Below, piece after piece: positions 23,176 to 33,123 of a stretch of DNA of 64,000 nt. Position numbers and translations under genes: made by a program. How positions within the stretch are numbered: position 1 is the first letter of the stretch; the number at the start of each line of letters is the position of its first letter. The notes under the pieces are model-generated. The model was given only the letters and a program-made list of their open reading frames with translations, did no database searches and had not been told where the DNA came from. Origin of the DNA: Paracamarosporium sp. OC-R06-R3 (Eukaryota > Ascomycota > Dothideomycetes > Pleosporales > Didymosphaeriaceae); NCBI GenBank assembly GCA_019828545.1, contig JACVRA010000161.1:186001-250000 (forward strand), read 5' to 3'.

Positions 23176-24214
23176 CTATCCATGTTGCCAAAACGCGGTA
23201 GTATGCCCCTCAAAATTCACTCCGTCAATCTCCCGAATTTCTTCGCTAGTCAACCTCCAGCCAAGACTCTGGCAGTTCTGCTGCGCCTGCTCCAGCTTCT
23301 TCACGCCAACCACCGGTGTAATCCCTTTGCAAAGGTTGTAGTTCAATGCAACACTGATTATGTTCGTACCACGCCGTTCCACAATTCAGCGCAGCACATC
23401 AACGACAAGTCCGATATCTTTCATGTTATAGGAAGAGAAGCGGTACTGTTTCGGTGGTGGATTTTTGGCCGTATATTTGCCTGCCATGTGATCCTGTGCG
23501 AGGGAGCTATACGACTAGAAGACGATGTCACGCTCTTTGCAAGCTTGCAAGAACCCTGATAATTCGGGCTGCCGACGGAGGACATTGAATTCGCCTTGGA
23601 TGATGGTGAGAGGAACGCCACATTTTGCAAGCTCTTCTTCCATCTTAGTCATATCTTCGAGAGACTAGTTTGCGACGCCGACACATTCGGCCATACCCTT
23701 TTGCGATCATTGAATATGATTGCAAATGAATTAGGCCATGCACAAGGTAGATGTCAACGTAGTCGAGTCCCATGTTCTTCAAGCTCCACTCCAGCTTCTT
23801 GACCGGTTGATTGCAAGATATCAGATGCCTGGAGTAAAACGAAGAACTTGGTCTACATCACAAAGTCATCTCTCTTCAACTTAGCGACCATTCTTTTACA
23901 TATCTCTTCACTCTTGCCGCTACCGTAGGCTTATGCTGTGTCGATGAAATTTATACCGTTCGAGACAGTGTTTCCAGCCCCTCATTCACAGCATCGTACT
24001 CCTCATCCTTCCAGTGGAAGGTCGATATGTCACCCCATGGCCACGCACCAATGCTCGAGAATGGAGCACGCACATCGCCATTCTTGCCTTTGTATGTAAC
24101 GCATGTCTCACCGATGGCTGTACAGCTCTTAGGTACTACCATTGCGAGGCCGTCGAAGTCTTTCGGCACGGGCTTTGGCTTCTTATGGACATGACCACCC
24201 GAGACCGCCGACAA
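23176..24214 (-). pseudogene. Aldo/keto reductase pseudogene
   Basis: Read on the minus strand, the beginning (24214 down) encodes an AKR N-terminus with GAWPWGD and a region matching the family's INFIDTA..AYGSGKSEE signature, but an in-frame TAA (23931-23933) interrupts that signature and a TAG (23853-23855) follows soon after. The middle shows similarity only when frames are switched. The end again reads as an AKR C-terminus (ALNYNLCKGITPVVGVKK, then AQQNCQSLGWRLTSEEI). I see no splice sites that would remove the stops. The pieces are collinear over about 1 kb, so this is one gene that decayed in place. Active members are NADPH-dependent oxidoreductases; this copy should not make a working enzyme. 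Confidence 0.8.
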
Positions 24215-25051
24215 GTCTAAGGCGAGACTACTCTAGAGTACGTTTTACATGTTGAGATTCTTTCCCTTAGGATTCGAACAATAGATTCAGCTCTTAAATC
24301 TGGAATAGAACTGCCGCAGGTAGGACATACAACGCTAAAGGCTATATATTCGCATTTCGGGATCAGGCAGTCAAGGATTGCTTCGTATGATGCTTCTTTT
24401 ACTACATTCAGAGTATCAGAATCACCACCCGGTATATCTGCTGAGCCAGGTGCACGGTGAGTACCATGGGATTTTGTTACTATATCGATGTGAAGGAACC
24501 CTGTTCTCTTTACTATGAGGTACATGAGCCGATTGTGGCAAATGATGAGAGCATTGATCAGTGTCATACAGAGATCATTTAGCAGGGGAGTATTGGCTGC
24601 AAGTGGCTCCCCGGAACAAGTCCATGCCGTAGTAGTAAAGTGTATCGTCAATGACGAAGAACAAAACTATGAAAAGAAACTGAATCTTTGAATTTTTCAT
24701 CCTCTAAACTAACTAGACCGCGTTTCTGATACGAGACAACTGAAGTGTATTAAGAATTCGATGTCACGTGACGTCTATGTATTGTGGGGAACAAAAATAC
24801 CCGAATCAAGAGTCTTCACTATCGTTCAATGAATTTCATGGATTGATAAAAAACCCTTTGATAGACTTTTAGGAAAGTTCAAAGTACGTGATGATGGGTA
24901 CAAACACATTCACTGGTACCATGAACGAAACGGCTGCACGCCCTTGGGGACGGATTGAAGACGTGCACAGCAGTGATATCTTTTCAAGCTTAATGATATT
25001 GCTCCAATGGCAACCCTGTTAAGCTCTACTCATCCCGCTACAACCCTCAGG
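24215..25051. other. Intergenic with one unsupported open frame
   Basis: A 144-codon frame on the minus strand (24217-24651) contains CPTCGSS but no recognisable domain; it directly abuts the start of the AKR pseudogene and could be a chance frame. The remainder is AT-rich and holds the 3' flank of the permease gene. Confidence 0.4.
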
Positions 25052-26820
25052 TTAGACCTCTGCAGTCGGGCTCACCCCCTCTATCTCAATGATTGGTCCA
25101 TGATACACCCGCCTCCCATGTAGCACCCAAAATATGCCTGCAAAAAGAACCACCGCTGCCCAAAGTACGCAGCTCCAGTTCATATTCACGGCAGTGACCG
25201 GGACACTTGTGGGCCAAAAGCTGAAGAACATAATCAACGCGCTCCACGCAATTGCAACCCCATTGACCCACGGACCTAGTTTGCCCAGTTGCCAAGGTCC
25301 AAACTCAAGCTTCTTAGGTTCTCTCAAACGCGTGTACAATAGCAGACTGAACGGCAAAAGGTAGCTGCCGAAGAATCCCGCGATTGTAAGCGACACGATG
25401 GCGTTGAAAACGGTCGCACTACCTATGTTGATGAGGGATAGTAGACAGCTGATGGTTCCGGTAATGAGAATACTAACCAGTGGTATCTTGAGCGTAGGAT
25501 GTACATAGCTGATGATGCGAGCGTTGGGTACTGCATTGTCTCGTGCAAAAGCCCAGAGTTGACGCGACGTGGAGGCTACGGTTCCCATAGTAGCTAGCAT
25601 AAACATTGTGACTAAGAGCGCGGATAGTGCTGTACCGCCAGCGATAGATGAGGTGCCTTGAGTAAGGATCTCGATGAAGGGATAGCCGGTGGGTGTTTTG
25701 AGAGCGGCGTCGATGTCGCCAATGCAGTACAATATTGCGAGCAACATGGCAAACCCAGTGACCCCGTTTATAGCGATAGAGCCTGATCTACTCAGTTCCC
25801 CGAATCAATCGTTGATAATATGGTTTTCATACCTAATAAAGCTTTTGGCAGGACAGTCGACGCATGCTTGATCTCTTCGCACATGTGGACCGCGCCGTCT
25901 GCACCCGTGAAAGCAAAGACAGGAGTTATGAGTCCGACAAAGAACGATAATCCTTTGCTTTCGTAACCGCCCGCATTCCCAAAAAGAGCCCATACGTCGT
26001 GATTCGAGGCTTTTTGTGGTGCAAGAGTCGTCAATGTGACAAGCACGACGAAAAAGAGGATGATGTGGAGCACTAGAATTGCCTGTTCCGTCTTGGGTAG
26101 CAGTTTAGCAAGCCAGGTGTTAACTATGAGACCAAAGATAATCGTAGCAAAGACGAGGAGGGTGCCCTGCCATCGGGTTGGGTTGTAGTTGGACTGAGAG
26201 TTGATGATGAGGCCCTGAAGCGAGGTAGCTGTTAGATAGCCTGACGATGCCGTCAAAGCTTGCCACGCAATGACAGATTGCCTAAATTCAATTAGTGTAA
26301 CACTTTTCCGATGCGAGTGACCAAATTTACCATCCTGTTATGTAGCTCAGTACCTCTTTAAGCCCATTTGGTGCCAGCATATGCGTCCAATGGTACTGGC
26401 CACCAGCAGTTGGCCACATCGATACTAGCTCACCCATAGTCGCAACCACAGTCGCATATCCGATCCAGCAGAAAATAAACCCGTATACCAAGCCAGCAGG
26501 TCCACCGTCCATTAGCCCGAAGATGAACACGCTATAGGACTCGTCAGTACGCGGTGGAGCTAAGGTTTGGTAACATACGAGCATAGTCCTTCCCAAGTGA
26601 TCATGAGGGAGCATGAGAAGCCCAGAATACTAAAAAATGCGAAATTGCGCTACAACACTGTAAGAGGCTTTCAAAGAGATTTTACCAGGAACTATACTCT
26701 GAGGACACTCTTCTTTCCCACTTTAGCCAACTCTCGCTCATCCAGGTCATCAAGGACGGCGACTCCATCGAGCGCCTTCTTTGTGTCCCCATTCGACTTT
26801 TGCGTAGGATCTTCGGTCAT
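25052..26820 (-). CDS. Amino-acid/GABA/choline-type permease (APC superfamily)
   Basis: Five exons on the minus strand, 26820-26698, 26649-26579, 26531-26331, 26281-25833 and 25782-25052, give 524 residues with phase kept throughout. The first intron has the weak donor GTATAG but restores the family run VLRRNFAFFSILGFSC. Other family landmarks are SLMITWEGL, MGELVSMWPTAGGQYHW, FTGADGAVHMCEEIKHAS, GDIDAALKTPTGYPF and STSRQLWAFARDNAVPNA. Hydrophobic segments fit about 12 membrane spans. This is the pattern of fungal Uga4/Hnm1-like plasma-membrane permeases for GABA, choline or other amines; the exact substrate cannot be told. No upstream partner gene is seen. All four introns are 47-50 nt. Confidence 0.9.
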
Positions 26821-29800
26821 CGCCGATATTGGAGTACAGATATGGGCCTTTCGCTCGGTCGTTGAGAAGTGGTAATACGAGCGTGTTCGGTCAGCTGAAT
26901 GGGGCGGAACGGCTTCTAGGCTAGTCAGTGAATGGAATGCGGAGTTCTAAAGCGCGTCAGGTTACAAAAGCTAATGTTAAGAAGGTAAGAAGAGCGAGTG
27001 CATATGCGGGTACATGAGGTTGTATTGTATGGGCCTGTAAACGATAATGCACCTATGCTACTCTCTTGATCGCATACCGAGGAGAGTCTTGGGTCAAAGT
27101 ATGGCGGTGGCGTGTCGTATTACATGTGCGACGCTGCAGACGTCGTGCAAGGGCGTATTCAGCCTTACCTCGGTCTGACATCGCGTATGAAAATATATAA
27201 ATCGTTGCAGTCTTCATGTACGCAGGGTAGCTTATCGTACCAATCGGAGGAGCTTTCAGCTGCAGTTCGATTTAGCCTGGGCGTACTGCATGCACACATG
27301 CAGTTTTTGCTTGGCCCTACGGTGAGACTCCTTACGTAAGAAATGATAGCGAAAAGAAATGTTCAGATCGAAATATCTGAAATGAGAAGGGGTAGCTAGC
27401 TGGAATATAGAACGAAAATGGAACAATGTTAGATGAGAATATCTAGGAGATGAAAATTGAGAATGACAGTGATAGGAATGACTAATCGATTGACCAAGAC
27501 GACTGACAAAAAGCAAATTGAAACAAACGAGAGCATTATACTAACGGACGACCAGCAAAAATGGTGAAGACAAGGCGGTAAATGAGGGAGAGGACAAAGA
27601 AAAGGAACAATAAAGAAAAAGAGATAGGAAAGGGAAACCAGAAACGACTGTACGCATGAAAGCTTGATAGCGAAGAACAGCCGTCTGCTAACACTGACTG
27701 AACTTCTAAAACATCCAACTGATTCGGACAATGATCACACAAGTATGCAATAAAAGTTCGGATCAACGAATGAACGACATCGCGACGGCTAATAATATCA
27801 GCTTCTTATCTTGTGCGGTCATAAGTAAATATATAGCTCACCAGAACTTGCAGCATTGACCTGCTGTGCAGAAACCGAGTAGCCTGTCGACGTACGCACA
27901 GCCGAAGAGCCGGCGGCAGTCCCAGGCGATAGAGCAATCACAACACCTGCCACCGTAGGTGCAATTCCGATATACACAGGCTTACTCTCGTACAACATGG
28001 TGTTCAAGATTTGGTCGATTTGAGATACTACTGTGGAGGGTGTATTGATAATTGCTGCTGCTGCAAAGGCCATCCCCGCTGTGATATCCGAGGCTCTGTT
28101 GAGGTCAGCGAATGGAATCATGATTTACATCTAATATTAGAAAAAGGGCTACCTTCTATATTCGGCAGCGTTCAGTTCCTGAACGAAAATTACAGGTCGG
28201 CCAGGGAAGTACTGCCGTCCTGCTTCAAAGCATGCTGCAAGATCGGCAGCGTCAGACGATACAACGAACACGCCAACTTCGTTGCCAGACGGAGTTGCGC
28301 GAGATCGCGTAATGTCAACATGGATCAAGCGGTTGCGTTGGATTGAACCGATGAATAGGGTCCCTGGAAGAATGTAAGACAATGACATCGTTTGTGAATG
28401 GATCTGTTACTCTGGCCTCGGCCAAGGACTTGACGAGCCCCTATGGTAGCTAGCTTCCAGAAGAGATAATCTCCGATGGTAGAAGACATGGCGAAGAATA
28501 AGACTGAGAGGCGGCACACAAGAGAATTGTAGGATCGAAAGGAATCTGAACCCTGAATCTGGAAGAATGATGATGGAATCACGTCCAGATATCACTTCTT
28601 TTCAATGCTCGAGCAGATCATCACGGAGTGTTGCCTTCGCACGATGCCGTAGATATGGGTCCAGTAGCCTCGTCTCAATGTCTAGGATGTGAAGCCCGAC
28701 ATAGGACTGTCCGAAGCCAGTCAATAACACGCAGAAGCTTTGTGATCCATTCCACCCTAAGTTCTCATGACGCGGAAGTCAGTTGCGTAACCCAGGTGAG
28801 AATGCTTGCAAACTCTGGAATCGATGGAGCTGAGGATCCTGTCACAAGCTTCAACTTGTGGAAGGGATTGCGAACAACCCTAGATTCACATGAAGCTATG
28901 ACAAATGTTCGAGAAACCTTTGGTTACCGCCTACCACATTGCTGATAGGCTATGAGGCGTCAAAGCTCGAGCCACTTAGGCCATGCCTATGTCCTACCTA
29001 TAGTGAGTGTTAAACAAACAAGGCAAGATCAGGCCCAATCAAATCAAAGCTCTCCACAGCACAATCGAAAAGGGGAAAGGATAATGCGTACGCTCGGGCT
29101 GGCCGTTAGTGCAAGGCTTGATCCGACTCCGTGGTTGGGGGAGCTTCTAGGGAACACAGGAATAGAGGGTGTAGCGCTGAAGACTATTCGCACCATCTCC
29201 CCAGATACCGTAAATTCCAGATTTCATAAGCCCCGTGCGCTGTTATGCCTCCGAGAGGGAAAAAGGTCCACAGTAAGGCTGATTACAGCTGAGTACGCAA
29301 ATGCATGTGCGGGACGATCCGAGATATGTGGGGGCTAGCTGTAACAGAGCGTGATTTGATATTCGCATGCATGCAGAAAGTCCGTTTTGATAAAAATAAA
29401 CAAAAAGAATAGCTACTTCACTATCCATAATGTGAATTTGATCCGTAATGCGGTATGTTCTTTGCTGTCTTGTTCAAGACAGGAGTACAACACTTGTTTC
29501 GCATCCTAGTTTACTTTCCACGTCAGCATCGCGACATACAGTATTCTTTGGGATGTAGAGTGCACCAACAATCCGTAGAGTATTGTGGAGGGAGAGGATT
29601 ATTGTGCGATGCAAGGTTCTGCATCAACACGCAGGGCTGAGCTAAGCGCTTAGGCCCTTTGTCATCGGCCGCCTAGCCGTTATGTGGCTGGTGACGAGGC
29701 GCAAGCTCGTATTCCAGCTGTGTATCCAATTGCGAGTATTTGAGATTATCTGAAGCTGAACCAAATTCGACGCGAAAAAGTTGAGTGGACTTCAAAGTGG

Positions 29801-30736
29801 CTGTATAGACTTTTGATATTTCTAGTATCAGTATTTGAGATGCACTGGTTTGGAGATTGGGTTGATTTGACATTGAGCTCGCTAAGAAGTGGTGAGGTAT
29901 GGAAACGCAGGAAGCAACGGCCGAGAAGAGCATCTGTTACCTCCGGATAGTCGGTAGAGGGAGTATTGAAAGCTATAAGTAAGGTACGTGAACTTCCGTA
30001 GATATGAGATGGATTGTGGATCTCACCGGGTCACGTGATTGATTATCTGGGCGCGGGCAACCCATCCCTGGTATACAACTCGTCTGAATATGCACTCACT
30101 TTTCTGCAGAAATCCTTCTCAAAATTATTCAAGATCACAAGGACTACCATTCATAGTTCTACATTTCGTGAGCCTAATGCGGGATTGAGAATGGGTACTA
30201 TTGTATGGATCTCAGATTGGAGCACTCCCAGTGCATAGAACGCGCAAGCAAAGTGTCGTATTTGTTTATCGTGTAGTGTTCTAGGAGAAATGCTGCAACG
30301 TATGTTCTGACCTAGCGTGCATTGAATCTTTTGTTCAAATTAAAGATAGACGGTCCCAAGCTCACCAACCACCGACTACCATCGATCAGATACCAACAAG
30401 CACGCAATCGCGCCCTCCCGATCGAATCCGCACCTACCCTTTCTAATTAATAGATCCATATTCTTCACATGGATATTGCAGAAAATTATCGCTATGTGGC
30501 CGTGCTCCCGAATAAAATGAGGTCGACGTGACGTCAAAAGCTTAGGGTTCCGCTCTTTCATCATCATAGCACAGTAGCCCCAATGTCTCAGGCACACGAA
30601 CGTACAAAAAGCTCAAGCTCCTCTGTAAAACTCTTTTCAAGTACACATCGCATTTGCACCAATTTAATCTGCATCCTGCAACGTTATAACTTCGTGTTTC
30701 GATACTCCCGAGAGAGCCACATACACAACCTACAAC
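26821..30736. other. Gene-poor stretch with one enzyme-like remnant
   Basis: Apart from the thiamine-diphosphate-enzyme-like remnant (27819-28121), I find no supported gene in these 3.9 kb. Short frames at 28628-28945, 28952-29338 and 29673-29933 have no motif. A purine-rich tract lies at about 27556-27640. The last few hundred bases should hold the promoter of the gene starting at 30737. Confidence 0.45.
27819..28121 (-). pseudogene. Possible pyruvate-decarboxylase-like (ThDP enzyme) remnant
   Basis: A short minus-strand frame reads FADLNRASDITAG, then STVVSQIDQILNTMLYESKP and VYIGIAPTV. This resembles the end of the N-terminal domain of pyruvate decarboxylases, where a run of the type IDRVL..AL..SRPVYI.LP is conserved. 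Nothing resembling the rest of a 550-600-residue decarboxylase is nearby, although a preceding frame ends in NAAEYRR, weakly like the GEYRRF segment just before it in the family. I read it as a decayed fragment. A chance likeness is possible. Confidence 0.35.
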
Positions 30737-31206
30737 ATGTCCGCAGAGTACAAGAACGCCGACCCTCTTCAGCTCGCCGCGCAGGCTGAGCGCGAGCTCA
30801 ACTCCGATGCCGCTAAGAAGGGCCACGGCGGCTCAGACTCAGGTAGAATTGCCCCCTCCTACTCTATACATTGCGCAATCTGACGTGTAGCAATAGCAAC
30901 TGAATCTGGCGTCGACTCCTCTGTCGAGGGCAAGTTCCCCGGCGCTCAAGTAACCTACGGTTCTGCGGCCTCGGGCCAGGGCAACAACCGTGACATCCCG
31001 CTCTCAGAAGGCGGTGACATCAACCCCAAGACCGGCCAGTAGGTCTATCCTACCTATACTATGCAACAGAGATCATTGACAAGAATAGGCTGTACAAGGC
31101 AGGCGACTTCGCACATGGCGGTATTGGTGCACCCGAGGTCAACGACGAGACCTATGCGAAGACGCACGGTGGTGACGATGCCGTCAGAGGCAACGTGAGG
31201 AGTTAA
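30737..31206 (+). CDS. Small hydrophilic protein of unknown function
   Basis: Three exons, 30737-30842, 30891-31038 and 31089-31206, give 123 residues. Both introns (48 and 50 nt) start GTAGAA/GTAGGT and end TAG, and phase is kept. The protein is highly hydrophilic and Gly/Ala/Asp-rich, with no Cys or Trp: MSAEYKNADPLQLAAQAERE, then GKFPGAQVTYGSAASGQGNN, ending THGGDDAVRGNVRS. There is no signal peptide or membrane segment. The composition recalls small stress-protective (LEA-like) proteins, but I do not recognise a family and claim no function. If the second intron is kept, a TAG at the junction ends the protein at about 86 residues. Confidence 0.75.
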
Positions 31207-33123
31207 GCGGGCATTGGACGGAATGAAGTTTGCGGCATTGAAATAAGAATGCACGCTGGCCGTGTTGACCTGCTTAATGAATGAACGACATGTAAAAGTA
31301 TTCTGGACAAGTCCTGGCGAAGATTGTTATGTGATTATCAAATCCTGCACGCAGTGTCAGTGCATGGACCGAAGTGTATACATATTATTTGTTACGTCAT
31401 GATATGTGATGGGTTATGCGCAACAACAAAATACTGAAAAGTCCACCGTGGTGTTAATAATCATAATACCAGGCATACCAGCTATACAAGTCCCATATCA
31501 TGAGCCCGCATATTTCGTACCTAACATCAAACAGCCACCATACCGACAGCCCAATACTTACTTGCCGCACACAAACCACCCCTACCACTAACCGCCCTTA
31601 TACCCCAAACTATTCTACAAACCACCCTCACATCGCCTACTCAACCAACCGATACCCTCCCATTTCACAAATCTCCAAAGATATATCAACACGCACATAC
31701 GTCTAACACACCACCATAAATCTCTCCCTACCTCCCTACTGTGGTGGAGTCCAGTGGTCAGGTAGGGCCAGCGGAAGCAAGCAGTAGAGCCCGAAGGGCT
31801 CTCAGGCTTTTAAGGGGGGATAGGAGGCATAAGGCGGATTATCACTCAGACACCACAGAATAATAATAATACATGCAATCTCTTCTCCAAAAGGGCCCTC
31901 GCCGGGTGAAGCCTCCCGATCTACTCTTAGGGCACGATACCCTACCACACTACCTACTTCTCAATCCCTCCCATCCTAACACCCAAATCCAAACCGACCA
32001 GTCTTACCCAGTACCTCACCATTCATCCCTAATCTTGAAAGCCTCACCGTACCACAAACCCCCAAACCCTAACACTTCCTAACCCATCCAAAGCCACTCC
32101 CCACACCAGCCTACATAAAAAACGAGCATACCCCCACCGCCCAAAGAAAACCCATCTGAAAAGTCCACGAGACACTCAGCAAGCACCTTCCCAACATCCC
32201 AACGCAGACCGATTTTCTTTTCATTCTTGACTCAACCACCCACACCAAGATCTCCCGTTCCGTCAACCGACAATAATAAAACCTTGCATACCCAATTATC
32301 CAATCCAACCCCTACCCATCAAGATAAACAATAAGGATAAGGACGTGCTTACTCCACCGTGCACACTACGACAGGAGAAGAAAAGAAAAGAGAAAGGAGA
32401 GATGTAGATACCTCTCTTTTCCCGTTGATAACAAGTAGTAGATAGATTCATATAAGGTAGAGGTATACACGTTATCAGGCTAGGATGTATCACCTGGCAT
32501 CTTATCGCGGGTATGTGTGAGTATATGTGTATGTATATACGAAGACATGACAATGACGAATAGATTTATGTTTCATTTCAGTAGTGCATTAATCGCTGTT
32601 CTATTCTTCACACGCACACAATTTCTCCATCCGTTCCTTCATTGCAATTACACCCCTCCCCTCTCCCTCCCCTCTCCCTTCCCCCTCCCTCTCTACCCAC
32701 AATCCAAACCTACGCACAAAACACCACCACACCACTTCAATCAAACAAAAAACCAAGACGCAACTTCCAAAAAATGCACATACGAAGTGATTAGAGGTAT
32801 CTAACAAGCACGCAGCGCAGACAGACAAACCAGACGCGACACAACCGCAACCAAGGCCAAAAAAAAACGCAAAAAAGCAAAACAATCATCAATCATGCAT
32901 GCCGTCCGTCCCACGCCCACGCCCACGCCCACTAGCTGACTTACAACCTCCCCGCTCATCCAAAACCACCATTGTCGTTACCATTGTTGATGTTGTTACT
33001 GCAAAACCACTGCAGATCACACCATTGCCTAGAAAATCTCCGAATCAAGACTACTCCTATAGCTCTCCAGGCTCTCTGTATCCGCTGTATTTTGTTAGCT
33101 ACACTATTCTTCATTGAAGCAAG
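31207..33123. other. Convergent intergenic stretch with low-complexity DNA
   Basis: This lies between the 3' ends of two genes. It holds a MITE-like element (31739-31858), long C/A-rich stretches, a pyrimidine tract (about 32655-32697), and a CCCACG tandem near 32911-32932. No coding gene is supported. Confidence 0.5.
31739..31858. mobile_element. Small MITE-like element (candidate)
   Basis: About 120 bp bounded by CTGTGGTG (31739-31746) and its inverted copy CACCACAG (31851-31858). It is G-rich, unlike the C/A-rich flanks, and contains a perfect 7-bp hairpin AGAGCCC/GGGCTCT (31786-31792, 31796-31802). No clear target duplication is seen, so this is only a candidate. Confidence 0.35.

Noticed and set aside
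24217..24651. 144-codon minus-strand frame with a CPTCG motif
   Set aside because: One Cys pair is not a domain; it abuts a pseudogene in AT-rich DNA and has no supported start or partner exon.
29673..29933. 86-codon minus-strand frame with a weakly hydrophobic start
   Set aside because: Looked at as a possible small secreted protein, but the start is not a convincing signal peptide and nothing else supports it.
31741..31812. Possible tRNA or other pol III gene in the G-rich segment
   Set aside because: No B-box (GGTTCGANTCC) and no cloverleaf could be formed; the MITE-like reading fits better.
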